This document shows, one piece after another, positions 17,065 through 25,826 of a DNA stretch of 64,000 nucleotides. How positions within the stretch are numbered: position 1 is the stretch's first letter; each line of letters opens with the position of its first letter. The stretch is from Pararheinheimera marina (GTDB lineage Bacteria > Pseudomonadota > Gammaproteobacteria > Enterobacterales > Alteromonadaceae). The stretch is from assembly GCF_042654345.1 (NCBI RefSeq), contig NZ_JBHSGB010000010.1, forward strand, positions 744,001-808,000. Reading direction: 5' to 3'. The position numbers and the translations under genes are program-made. Under the pieces are notes generated by a model that made no database searches, was not told the origin of the DNA, and was given only the letters and a program-made list of their open reading frames with translations.

Positions 17065-17070
17065 GATAAT
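17065..17070 (+). promoter_or_regulatory. Possible -10 element of the fabB promoter
   Basis: GATAAT lies directly before the FabR-like palindrome. The best -35 candidate, TTGTAA (17040-17045), is 19 bases upstream, which is long but tolerable. A second possible -10, TACAAT (17120-17125), lies closer to the gene. The placing would let a repressor bound at 17071-17088 block transcription. Confidence 0.35.
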
Positions 17071-17088
17071 AGTGTACAACTGTGCGCT
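17071..17088. promoter_or_regulatory. FabR-like operator upstream of fabB
   Basis: AGTGTACAACTGTGCGCT is a near-perfect palindrome that matches the FabR-type consensus AGCGTACANNTGTACGCT, as I recall it, at 14 of 16 defined positions. FabR is a TetR-family repressor of unsaturated fatty acid synthesis, with fabB as a classical target. A copy differing at one base lies at 59415 before the ferredoxin reductase/desaturase genes. Confidence 0.75.
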
Positions 17089-17170
17089 GAAAGCGGACCA
17101 GTTTCTGAACGAAACTCCGTACAATGACGGCAATTGATTACAAAGGGCGAAGGCCACGACTGGAGACAAC

Positions 17171-18385
17171 ATGAAAAGAGCAGTGATCACAGGGTTAGGT
17201 ATAGTGTCGAGCATTGGCAACAATCAGCAGGAAGTGCTGGCCTCGTTGCAACAAGGTCGCTCCGGCATCGCCTTTTCTCAGGAATTCGCTGATATGGGGC
17301 TGCGCTCTCAGGTGTGGGGCCAGATTAACATTGACACAGCCGCACTGATTGACCGCAAAGCCTTACGTTTTATGGGCGATGCCGCTGCCTATGCGTACAT
17401 TTCAATGCAGCAGGCCATTGAAGACGCAGGTTTGACGCCAGAGCAGGTGTCGAATTTCCGCACTGGTCTGGTGGTGGGGTCAGGTGGCGCCTCGTCAAAA
17501 ACGCAAATTGAAGCGGCAGACACCTTGCGCGAAAAAGGCGTCAAGCGGGTTGGTCCTTATGCCGTGCCTAAGACCATGTCGAGCACCTGTTCTGCTTGTC
17601 TGGCAACCCCATTTGAAATTAAAGGCGTGAACTACTCCATCAGTTCAGCCTGTGCCACCAGCGCGCACTGTATTGGTCATGCACTGGAACTGATCCAGCT
17701 GGGTAAACAGGACATTATTTTTGCCGGTGGTGGCGAAGAAGTGCACTGGACACTGGCCATGGAGTTCGACGCCATGGGCGCTTTGTCGACCAAATACAAT
17801 GAAGATCCAAGCAAAGCCTCCCGTACTTATGATGCCGACCGTGATGGCTTCGTGATCAGCGGCGGTGGCGGTATTCTGGTGATTGAAGAGCTGGAACATG
17901 CCCTGGCCCGTGGCGCCAAAATTTATGCGGAAATCGTCGGTTACGGCGCGACGTCTGATGGTTACGATATGGTTGCACCAAGCGGCGAAGGTGCAGTGCG
18001 CTGCATGCAGATGGCGATGCAGGGTGTGAATGCCCCAATTGACTACATCAACACCCATGGCACCAGTACCCCGGTGGGGGATGTCAAAGAACTGGGTGCG
18101 ATTCAGCAGGTATTTGGTGGTAACTCGCCAGCTATCAGTGCGACCAAGGCGATGACAGGCCATGCATTAGGCGCTGCAGGCGTGCATGAAGCTATCTATT
18201 CGGTGCTGATGATGGAACACAACTTTGTGGCGCCTTCGATCAATATCGGTCAACTGGACGAAGCGGCAGCTGGTCTGAATATCGTGACGCAAAGCCGTGA
18301 AGCCAAACTAAACACCGTGATGTCGAACAGCTTCGGTTTTGGTGGCACCAATGCCACGCTGATTTTCAGTAAATACCAGGGCTAA
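17171..18385 (+). CDS. fabB: beta-ketoacyl-ACP synthase I
   Basis: FabB elongates fatty acyl chains and is essential for the unsaturated branch of type II fatty acid synthesis. The 404-residue product has the condensing-enzyme active-site cysteine in SISSACATSAH, the two catalytic histidines (NTHGTSTP and KAMTGHALGAAG) and the C-terminal SFGFGGTNA. The ATG follows a GGAGAC site. It is probably repressed through the FabR-like operator about 80 bases upstream, and ends in a strong terminator. Confidence 0.97.
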   Translation: MKRAVITGLGIVSSIGNNQQEVLASLQQGRSGIAFSQEFADMGLRSQVWGQINIDTAALIDRKALRFMGDAAAYAYISMQQAIEDAGLTPEQVSNFRTGLVVGSGGASSKTQIEAADTLREKGVKRVGPYAVPKTMSSTCSACLATPFEIKGVNYSISSACATSAHCIGHALELIQLGKQDIIFAGGGEEVHWTLAMEFDAMGALSTKYNEDPSKASRTYDADRDGFVISGGGGILVIEELEHALARGAKIYAEIVGYGATSDGYDMVAPSGEGAVRCMQMAMQGVNAPIDYINTHGTSTPVGDVKELGAIQQVFGGNSPAISATKAMTGHALGAAGVHEAIYSVLMMEHNFVAPSINIGQLDEAAAGLNIVTQSREAKLNTVMSNSFGFGGTNATLIFSKYQG

Positions 18386-18405
18386 ATTCGTTCTGACACT
18401 GTGAT

Positions 18406-18442
18406 AAAGGCGGTACAGTCGCGCGACTGTGCCGCCTTTTTT
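18406..18442 (+). terminator. Terminator after fabB
   Basis: The 16-base arms AAAGGCGGTACAGTCG (18406-18421) and CGACTGTGCCGCCTTT (18424-18439) pair with one mismatch, and a run of T follows (18437-18442). Confidence 0.9.
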
Positions 18443-18592
18443 ATGGTCTGCACTTTATCGCCCCTCTATTCATTGGCGGGTCACTGGCTTTTCAACATCA
18501 ACATCGACATCAATATCAGCGCCAGATATTTTTGCTGTGTTCTGCAGGTTCTTTAGTACAATGCCGGCCAATGCGCAGTTACTGGGGGCCTT

Positions 18593-19708
18593 ATGCTGAT
18601 TTACGCCGACGACAATATGCCGTATGCCCGGGAGTTTTTTTCCCACCTGGGAGAAGTCCGCTTATTTGCCGGGCGTACAGTACAGCCTTCGGAACTGCAG
18701 GATGCCGATGTGCTGTTGGTCCGTTCTGTCACCAAAGTCAATCAGGCGCTGATTGCTGCTTGTCCACAGTTGAAGTTTGTCGGCACAGCCACCATAGGCA
18801 TTGACCATATTGACCGTGAAGCTTTAGCTGCGCGCGGTATAGGATTTAGCAGTGCGCCCGGCTGTAATGCGCAGTCTGTGCTCGAGTATGTGCTCAGTAG
18901 CCTGTTCTGGCTGACAGAAAAATACCAATGGGATTTGCACAGTAAAACAGTAGGCGTGGTTGGTGTGGGTAATATAGGCCGGTTGGTGGTCAAAGCATTA
19001 CAAGCCATGGGGTTGAATGTGCTGCAATGCGATCCGCTGCGTGCAGCGCAAGAGCCTTATTTTCCTCACCTTAGTCTTCAGCAGTTACTGCCACAAGTGG
19101 ATATACTGACCTTGCATGTGCCATTAACCCGGCAAGGTTTGTGGCCGACAGAACAGCTGATTGGCCCTCGTGAGTTAAAGCAACTCAAGCCAGATTGTGC
19201 ACTGATCAATGCATGTCGTGGAGAAGTTGTTGATAATCAGGCTCTGCTTGCTGAAGCGAATACAGGCAGTGGGCGGCCTTTAGTGCTGGATGTTTGGGCC
19301 AACGAGCCGGACATACTGCAGGCGCTGATTCCCCATTGCGACATTGCGACGGCGCATATCGCCGGTCACAGCGTGGAAGGCAAGGCCCGTGGCACGGAAA
19401 TGTTGTATCAGGCGTTGTGCGATCAGCTTGGCCACAGCGCAGAGCTTAACCTGACGCAGGTACTGCCCGAGGCGCAATTTACCGAGTTAAAAATAAATTC
19501 GAATTTTAGCCTTTTAGATGTCCAAAATTTAACCCGGCTGTTATATGATGTGCGCCGGGACGACGCATTGTTCCGGCTGCATTTGCAGCATAAAGGTTTT
19601 GACTGGCTCAGAAAGTCATACCCAGCCCGGCGCGAATACAGTTCGCTGCGGCTGAGCGGTACTCAGGTACCCACATATTTAAAAGAATTAGGGTTTAGCA
19701 GCCAGTAG
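18593..19708 (+). CDS. pdxB: erythronate-4-phosphate dehydrogenase
   Basis: PdxB oxidises 4-phosphoerythronate in the DXP-dependent pathway to pyridoxal phosphate. The 371-residue protein has the D-2-hydroxyacid dehydrogenase fold: NAD-binding VVGVGNIGRLVVKAL, INACRGEVVD with the catalytic arginine, and the terminal histidine in TAHIAGHSVEGKARG that is specific for PdxB. A family-specific C-terminal dimerisation domain follows (about 290-371). The gene is followed 16 bases later by asd; pdxB-asd (or usg)-truA is a conserved order. Confidence 0.95.
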   Translation: MLIYADDNMPYAREFFSHLGEVRLFAGRTVQPSELQDADVLLVRSVTKVNQALIAACPQLKFVGTATIGIDHIDREALAARGIGFSSAPGCNAQSVLEYVLSSLFWLTEKYQWDLHSKTVGVVGVGNIGRLVVKALQAMGLNVLQCDPLRAAQEPYFPHLSLQQLLPQVDILTLHVPLTRQGLWPTEQLIGPRELKQLKPDCALINACRGEVVDNQALLAEANTGSGRPLVLDVWANEPDILQALIPHCDIATAHIAGHSVEGKARGTEMLYQALCDQLGHSAELNLTQVLPEAQFTELKINSNFSLLDVQNLTRLLYDVRRDDALFRLHLQHKGFDWLRKSYPARREYSSLRLSGTQVPTYLKELGFSSQ

Positions 19709-19724
19709 CAGAGGGGATTATCCA

Positions 19725-20744
19725 ATGGCTCAGCAATACGATATCGCTGTTTTAGGTGCAACAGGTCTGGTTGGTCAGCACCTGCTGGAAATTCTGGAAC
19801 AGCGCAATTTTCCGGTAAACAACTTATACCCATTGGCCAGCGCGCGCTCTGCTGGCGGCACAGTGACCTTTAAGGGTAAACAGGTAGAAGTGCTGGATGC
19901 TGAGACCTTTGACTGGGCTAAGGTGCAGATTGGCTTGTTCTCCGCTGGTGGCAGTGTATCTGCTGTGTATGCGCCTCGCGCGGCTGAAGCGGGTTGTGTG
20001 GTCATTGATAACACCTCCCATTACCGCTACGAAGCGGATATTCCGTTGGTCGTGCCTGAAGTGAATGCCCACGCCATTGCCGATTACCGTAACCGTAACA
20101 TCATTGCCAACCCAAACTGTTCAACCATTCAGATGCTGGTGGCGTTAAAACCTATTCATGACGCGGTGGGCATTAGCCGGATTAACGTGGCAACTTATCA
20201 GTCTGTGGCTGGTGCCGGCCAGAAAGGAGTTGAAACTCTGGCGTCTGAGACTGCGCAATTACTTAACGGCCGTCCGCTGGAGTCCAACGGCAAGTTTGCT
20301 CGTCAGATCGCCTTTAACGCCATCCCGCAAATTGACGTGTTTATGGACAATGGTTACACCAAAGAAGAAATGAAAATGCACTGGGAAACCCAAAAAATCA
20401 TGGGTGATGACAGCATTGCCGTGAATGCAACGGCTGTACGTGTGCCGGTGTTTTATGGTCATGCCGAAGCTGTGCATATCGAAACCCGTCATCCAATCAG
20501 TGTTGAACAGGTGAAAGCACTGTTAGCCAACGCCCCCGGCATTGTGTTGATGGAAGAGGATGCCGATTACCCGACGCAGGTAGAAAATGCCGCCGGGCAG
20601 GATGACGTCTTTGTTGGCCGTATTCGCAAAGATTTCACCCACGAGCATGGGCTGAACCTCTGGGTTGTGGCTGACAATATCCGCAAAGGGGCTGCGACCA
20701 ACAGCATCCAGATCGCTGAACATTTGATCCGCGATTACCTCTAA
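19725..20744 (+). CDS. asd: aspartate-semialdehyde dehydrogenase
   Basis: Asd reduces aspartyl phosphate to the semialdehyde, the branch point to lysine/diaminopimelate, threonine and methionine. This 339-residue protein has the NADP-binding GATGLVGQHLL, active-site cysteine in NPNCST, and the QSVAGAGQKGV loop. The intact cysteine separates it from Usg, the inactive-looking relative that E. coli carries at this place between pdxB and truA. GAGGGG precedes the ATG. A perfect terminator palindrome follows, separating it from fimV. Confidence 0.95.
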   Translation: MAQQYDIAVLGATGLVGQHLLEILEQRNFPVNNLYPLASARSAGGTVTFKGKQVEVLDAETFDWAKVQIGLFSAGGSVSAVYAPRAAEAGCVVIDNTSHYRYEADIPLVVPEVNAHAIADYRNRNIIANPNCSTIQMLVALKPIHDAVGISRINVATYQSVAGAGQKGVETLASETAQLLNGRPLESNGKFARQIAFNAIPQIDVFMDNGYTKEEMKMHWETQKIMGDDSIAVNATAVRVPVFYGHAEAVHIETRHPISVEQVKALLANAPGIVLMEEDADYPTQVENAAGQDDVFVGRIRKDFTHEHGLNLWVVADNIRKGAATNSIQIAEHLIRDYL

Positions 20745-20758
20745 TCTCTCCAGACCAC

Positions 20759-20780
20759 AAAGGCCCGTTAACGGGCCTTT
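20759..20780 (+). terminator. Terminator after asd
   Basis: A perfect 22-base palindrome runs from AAAGGCCCGT to ACGGGCCTTT and lies 15 bases after the asd stop. A short T-rich stretch follows. Confidence 0.85.
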
Positions 20781-20936
20781 GTGCTTTTTGTTGCCATATC
20801 CTTATTCAAGCCCCTGAAAAATCTGCCGATAATCCAGAACATAAGCATGGCTTAGCCTGGTTAACTGGTTTAGTATTTTGTTGTGGAACAATGTTTGCAG
20901 GACAAAATGTCCAATCGGAGCCTTAAGGGATCATCA

Positions 20937-23900
20937 ATGCGTGTAGTCGGGCTGTTTATTCTGTTTTTCTGTCTTGTCTCTGGGGCCTCTGCTCAGGTCG
21001 AGGCACCGGTGCGCCTCAAAGGGCCCAAAAACATGGAAAACCCAGTACTGAGCAGGGTTGGCCCTCTGACTGCCAATGACACCTTATGGCGTATTGCCGA
21101 AGAAGTGCGGCCTCATCCCGGGCTGAATATGTACCAGGTGATGTACGCCATTTTTATGAAAAACCCGGATGCATTTCTTGACGACAATTTTAATCATCTG
21201 AACCTTGGCTCCTTCCTGACCATCCCAACCACTGACGAAATTTTGGCGGTGGACGCCGCCCAGGCTCAACGCAAGTCGGAAGAAGACGACAGAATTTGGG
21301 CACAGCGTGTCCGTGCCGCGGCGGCAGCCAAAGTGAAAGAAGGTTTGGTCACAGCCCGCCAGCAAGACGTTGATAAAGCCCGCGAGGAAATAAAAACAGA
21401 ACTGAGCCGGGTCGAAGACCTGCAAAAGCAACAACTGGTTGAATTGCAGAAAAAGCTGGCCGAGTCGAACGCCACTGTCGAAACCGTCCTGACCGACAAC
21501 ACGGCACTGAAAGAAAAACTCGATATTCTGACTGATCAACTACTCAAAGTGCAGTCGCAGGTTGACCAGGACAGTGAAATCCAGAAAAACCTGGAAATGC
21601 TGGTGCAACAACAAACCGAAATGCTGGAGCAGCAACGCGCGCAAATTGCCCGTGAGCAGGAAGGGTTTAATTTTGCCCAGTGGTGGCAAAAAGTGTCCGA
21701 CAGTGGTCTGAGCTGGGTGTTGCTGGGAACTTTACCTGTCGTGGTGCTACTGGTGTTGGTGTTGGGCTGGTTAAAACGTCGTACCCGTCATACCGAAGAT
21801 GTTGTCACCGCAGCCACCGCAGCTCCGCAGCAGGACCCGCATTACAAATCACCGTTGCCGCCATTGGATGAAAGTCTGGACTTTGATGAAAGTAGCCTGA
21901 TGACACTGGATGAGTCGTTATTGGGAGGTGGTGATGCCAAATCAGGTGTCCGGTTGGACGATGACCCACTGGATTTGTCCGATGATTTATTGGGTGGTGG
22001 TAAAGGCTCACCATTTAACGACGTGTTGTTGGATGACGACGAACTGCTGGACACCAAAGACTTATTAAGCAGCAGCGATTTGGACAATGAGCTGTTGGAC
22101 GATTTGCTGGACGAGGTGAGCCCGGCTGAACCAGCCACTGAAGTCGAGTTTGACCCGGATAATATTCTGTCCGGAACTGACCTCAGCTCATTACTGGAAG
22201 ATGATAGTCTGGACGAGTCGGCCGACGATATTTTCGCTCAGGCGGTGGCCGAGCAATTGGCCACCGAAGAAAAACAAAAAGCAGCGGACGAGACAGCCGA
22301 GCTTAGCAATGAGGCAGCAGATGAGCCTGCACTTGATGATTTAATTGAAGAAATTGAGCTGGATGACCTGGAACCTGAAGTCAGCGCTGAAGTTCAACCT
22401 GACGATGTCGAAGAAGTGGATTTCGATTCGTTGCTGGAGGAATTACAGGCTGAACCGCCACTGCTGATTGACGAAGTGACGACGGAACCGGAATTGGTGC
22501 TGGCAGAAGAGCTGGAGCTGGCCGCTGGCTCAGAAACGGACGAATTATTGTCAGAAAGTACTCAGTTTGACAGCACCGAGCTGGACGAATTCGCGGAATC
22601 CCTGGTGGATGAAGAGTTGACCACAGACTGGCCTTTGGTGGATCAGGACGATGACCCGGCTGTTGCCGACCAGTCTGAATTGCAGGACGAGCTGATGGCA
22701 GAGGCTTCGGAGCTTGAAGAGCTGCTGGATATGCCGCAGTCAGAGCCGACCAGCGTCTCCGAACCGGCTGAGACTGATCCGGCTGAAACTGAAATGACAG
22801 CCATTCTGCCGGACGAGCAGGTTGCTTTTGAGTCTGAAGATACAGACCCGGCTGACGCGCAGCCGCAAGGCGCTGAACTGGCGTTTGACGAGGACGACTA
22901 TCCGTTAACGCCAGATGATGTTGCTTTGTTGTTAAATGATGAAGAGCCAGCCGACCAGCCGCCTGTACAGTTCCATGCCGATCATCAGGAACTGGCAGAT
23001 CTGGCTGACGAACTCTCTCTCAACCAATTTTCGGGCGACGAACCCTCTGGCAATGAATTAGCCGCAGAAGAATTCCCTTCAGATGAGTTGTCTTCTGACG
23101 AACTGGTCGCAGACGACTTGTTGGCGCAAGACGATGCTCAAAGTTGGCAGGAATTGTCTGAAAGCCTGACCGACGAAGTGGCAGTGGCGCCTATGCCGGA
23201 TTTGGATGGGTCTGAGGATCAAAGCGTCAGCCGATTGTCTGATGCCGCCCTGTCGGTGGAAAAACCAAGTAAGGTGCTTGAACAATACCCTGAGCTGGAG
23301 CTTGGCGAAGACTTTGTTGAAGAACCAGAAGAAGAGCTGCAGACGGAATCGGATTTCCCGGTTGAAGAGGACGCGGGGTCCTTATTGACGGAGCCAAGCG
23401 AGGATGAACCTCAGCTTGAAACCGAAACCCAGGTTGAAGATAAAGACGAAAGTGCGCCACAGGCTTCTGTGCTGAGTGATCTGGATGAACTGGATGGTCT
23501 GGACTTTGACCAACTGCTGGCCGATGTCAGTCAGTCGGATGAAGAGCTGGAAAGTCCTCAGGATGCAGCGACGGCGGCGGCTGTCCTGGCCGAACTGGAC
23601 ATCGAACAAAAAGAACCCGAGGTATTGACCGGCGAGCTGACTGATGTTGACCAAGCTTTGCTGGAGTTAGATAACTTGCTCGAGCAGTCTGAAGAAGAGT
23701 CAGAACCCGAACTGCCGAACCCTGAACTGTTGTCGGTCGATGTCGGGCTGGACGATTACAAAGAATTTATTGCCGACCAACAGGAAAGCGAAGTCGACCC
23801 GATGGAGCAAATTTACGGTGCCGACCTGGATTTGATCCGCGCTTACTTGGAAATTGGTGAACAGGAAGGGGCTGGTTTGCTGATTGACAAATTGTTGGCT

Positions 23901-23966
23901 GCCGAAGAACTGCCTGAAGGGATCCGCTCAGAAGTGATTAAACTGCAACAGCAACTGGAGTCGTAA
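20937..23966 (+). CDS. fimV: FimV-type polar hub protein with LysM-like and C-terminal FimV domains
   Basis: FimV/HubP proteins organise the cell pole (type IV pili, twitching, polar flagellum, chemoreceptors). This 1009-residue protein has a signal peptide (1-19), a LysM-like peptidoglycan-binding region (about 40-100, VGPLTANDTLWRIAEEV), a long coiled coil (107-241), one membrane helix (259-278), a very acidic, repetitive cytoplasmic region of about 670 residues rich in Asp, Glu and Leu, and the conserved C-terminal FimV motif (DLDLIRAYLEIGE). ATG 20937 has AAGGGA upstream; an earlier GTG frame (20883) lacks a signal peptide at its start. The position between asd and truA is the usual one. 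Confidence 0.93.
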   Translation: MRVVGLFILFFCLVSGASAQVEAPVRLKGPKNMENPVLSRVGPLTANDTLWRIAEEVRPHPGLNMYQVMYAIFMKNPDAFLDDNFNHLNLGSFLTIPTTDEILAVDAAQAQRKSEEDDRIWAQRVRAAAAAKVKEGLVTARQQDVDKAREEIKTELSRVEDLQKQQLVELQKKLAESNATVETVLTDNTALKEKLDILTDQLLKVQSQVDQDSEIQKNLEMLVQQQTEMLEQQRAQIAREQEGFNFAQWWQKVSDSGLSWVLLGTLPVVVLLVLVLGWLKRRTRHTEDVVTAATAAPQQDPHYKSPLPPLDESLDFDESSLMTLDESLLGGGDAKSGVRLDDDPLDLSDDLLGGGKGSPFNDVLLDDDELLDTKDLLSSSDLDNELLDDLLDEVSPAEPATEVEFDPDNILSGTDLSSLLEDDSLDESADDIFAQAVAEQLATEEKQKAADETAELSNEAADEPALDDLIEEIELDDLEPEVSAEVQPDDVEEVDFDSLLEELQAEPPLLIDEVTTEPELVLAEELELAAGSETDELLSESTQFDSTELDEFAESLVDEELTTDWPLVDQDDDPAVADQSELQDELMAEASELEELLDMPQSEPTSVSEPAETDPAETEMTAILPDEQVAFESEDTDPADAQPQGAELAFDEDDYPLTPDDVALLLNDEEPADQPPVQFHADHQELADLADELSLNQFSGDEPSGNELAAEEFPSDELSSDELVADDLLAQDDAQSWQELSESLTDEVAVAPMPDLDGSEDQSVSRLSDAALSVEKPSKVLEQYPELELGEDFVEEPEEELQTESDFPVEEDAGSLLTEPSEDEPQLETETQVEDKDESAPQASVLSDLDELDGLDFDQLLADVSQSDEELESPQDAATAAAVLAELDIEQKEPEVLTGELTDVDQALLELDNLLEQSEEESEPELPNPELLSVDVGLDDYKEFIADQQESEVDPMEQIYGADLDLIRAYLEIGEQEGAGLLIDKLLAAEELPEGIRSEVIKLQQQLES

Positions 23967-24027
23967 TTTTCTATTCTGGTCGGGGCGCGACAACGGTATA
24001 CTTGCGGCCCGAAGCAGAGGAGAAGGT

Positions 24028-24816
24028 ATGCGTATTGCGTTGGGTGTGGAATACAACGGCAGTTCACTATTTGGCTGGCAACGTCAGCGTGAAGTGCCAA
24101 GTGTGCAGGGGCATCTGGAAGCGGCGCTAAGCAAAGTGGCCAACCATCCTGTGGAAACCTTTTGTGCCGGCCGCACTGACGCTGGTGTCCATGCGACAGG
24201 ACAAGTGGTGCATTTTGATACCGATGCAATGCGGGATATGCAAGCCTGGGTGATGGGAAGCAACTCCAATTTGCCACCAGGCGTAGCTGTACGCTGGGCT
24301 GTGCCGGTTGCCGACGATTTTCATGCCCGCTTTTCCGCCACAGCACGCCGGTACCGTTATGTGATTTATAACCATAAATACCGGCCTGCTATTTTGGGGG
24401 CAGGGCTGAGTCATTATCACCAACAACTGGATGTGGAATTAATGCACCAGGGCGGGCAATACCTGCTGGGTGAACATGATTTCTCGTCGTTTCGTGCTAT
24501 TCAGTGCCAATCGCACAGTCCGTTTCGCAACCTTATTCACCTGAATCTCAGCCGGTTTGGCAGTTACATCGTACTGGATATCAAAGCCAATGCGTTTTTG
24601 CACCATATGGTGCGTAACATTACCGGAAGTTTACTGGAAGTGGGCAAAGGCACGCAAAAACCGGAATGGATGGCTGAACTATTGGCGGCAAAAGATCGAA
24701 ATCTGGCAGCAGCAACGGCCAAAGCCGAAGGTTTGTACTTGGTGGATGTGGATTATCCAGAGCGTTTTTCGCTGCCTAGAATGCCGCTTGGCCCCCTGTT
24801 TCTGCCCGACAACTAA
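24028..24816 (+). CDS. truA: tRNA pseudouridine38-40 synthase
   Basis: TruA isomerises uridines 38-40 in the anticodon arm of many tRNAs. The 262-residue protein begins MRIALGVEYNGSSLFGWQ and contains the catalytic aspartate in GRTDAGVHATGQ (Asp51), plus AFLHHMVRNI of the second half. An AGGAGAAGG site sits just before the ATG. It follows fimV by 61 bases and ends in a terminator before accD. Confidence 0.97.
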   Translation: MRIALGVEYNGSSLFGWQRQREVPSVQGHLEAALSKVANHPVETFCAGRTDAGVHATGQVVHFDTDAMRDMQAWVMGSNSNLPPGVAVRWAVPVADDFHARFSATARRYRYVIYNHKYRPAILGAGLSHYHQQLDVELMHQGGQYLLGEHDFSSFRAIQCQSHSPFRNLIHLNLSRFGSYIVLDIKANAFLHHMVRNITGSLLEVGKGTQKPEWMAELLAAKDRNLAAATAKAEGLYLVDVDYPERFSLPRMPLGPLFLPDN

Positions 24817-24860
24817 GACCAGTTAGCTGTATTTTCTTCTTGGCCTTTGTGCTTTAATAG

Positions 24861-24891
24861 GCGCCGTTTGCTGCACGTTCGGCGCTTTTTT
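24861..24891 (+). terminator. Terminator after truA
   Basis: GCGCCG (24861-24866) pairs with CGGCGC (24880-24885) around a 13-base loop, followed by six T. It lies between truA and accD. Confidence 0.75.
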
Positions 24892-24944
24892 ACACAATAA
24901 TGTCAGGCAGGGTTTTGCCCCTGCTGTCAGACCAAGGAACATTT

Positions 24945-25817
24945 ATGAGTTGGTTAGAGAAAATTCTGCCCAGAACATCGTCATCAGCCCGTCGTAATAT
25001 CCCTGAAGGGGTCTGGACCAAATGTACTTCCTGTGACGCTGTTTTATACAAAGCTGAATTAGACCGTAACCTGGGCGTGTGCCCTAAATGTGACAATCAT
25101 ATGCGTGTCAGCGCCCGTGACCGGCTGACCCAATTCCTCGACACCAACAGCGCAGTTGAGCTGGCTCCTGAGCTGGAACCACAAGATTTGCTGAAATTCA
25201 AAGACAGCAAAAAATACAAAGACCGTATTGTCGCCGCGCAAAAAGAAACCAATGAAAAAGACGCCATGGTGGTGATGCGCGGTTCGCTGCATGGCATGCC
25301 GATAGTCGCTGCGTCATTTGAATTCGCCTTTATGGGGGGGTCTATGGCGTCAGTGGTCGGTGCCAAGTTTGTCAAAGGCGTGGAGTATGCGCTTGAGCAT
25401 AAAATTCCTTTTGTCTGCTTCTCTGCCAGTGGCGGTGCCCGGATGCAGGAAGCCCTGTTGTCGCTGATGCAAATGGCAAAAACCAGTGCGGCGCTGGCCA
25501 AGCTGAGTGAAGCGGGTTTGCCTTATATCTCTGTGTTAACAGACCCGACTATGGGCGGCGTGTCCGCCAGTCTGGCGATGCTGGGTGACATCAACATTGG
25601 TGAGCCACGGGCGTTAATCGGTTTTGCTGGTCCCCGCGTAATCGAGCAGACAGTGCGTGAGAAGTTACCTGAAGGCTTCCAGCGCAGCGAATTCCTGTTA
25701 GAACACGGTGCTATCGACATGATTGTTGACCGTCGGCAAATGCGCGATACAATTGCCCGTCTGGTAGCAAAATTTATGCGATTACCTGCGCCGGCCAAGG
25801 AGCACAGGGTCGCCTGA
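24945..25817 (+). CDS. accD: acetyl-CoA carboxylase carboxyltransferase beta subunit
   Basis: AccD pairs with AccA to transfer the carboxyl group from biotin to acetyl-CoA, the first step of fatty acid synthesis. The 290-residue protein has the N-terminal zinc ribbon (Cys27, Cys30, Cys46, Cys49) and the crotonase-like carboxyltransferase core (SGGARMQEALLSLMQMAKT, GGVSASLAMLGD). ATG 24945 has a good AAGGAAC site; a longer frame from 24900 adds leader residues absent from the family. folC starts 9 bases after the stop. Confidence 0.97.
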   Translation: MSWLEKILPRTSSSARRNIPEGVWTKCTSCDAVLYKAELDRNLGVCPKCDNHMRVSARDRLTQFLDTNSAVELAPELEPQDLLKFKDSKKYKDRIVAAQKETNEKDAMVVMRGSLHGMPIVAASFEFAFMGGSMASVVGAKFVKGVEYALEHKIPFVCFSASGGARMQEALLSLMQMAKTSAALAKLSEAGLPYISVLTDPTMGGVSASLAMLGDINIGEPRALIGFAGPRVIEQTVREKLPEGFQRSEFLLEHGAIDMIVDRRQMRDTIARLVAKFMRLPAPAKEHRVA

Positions 25818-25826
25818 TAAGGTGTT

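Noticed and set aside
17090..17105. FadR-like site near the fabB promoter (GACCAGTT)
   Set aside because: Only one half-site is visible; the second arm is absent.
21084..21539. 151-codon minus-strand frame opposite fimV
   Set aside because: Mirror of the fimV coiled-coil coding sequence; no motif or ribosome binding site.
21850..23750. Tandem DNA repeats in the acidic part of fimV
   Set aside because: The repetitiveness is compositional (Asp, Glu, Leu, Ser codons) without a fixed repeat unit; no true tandem array.
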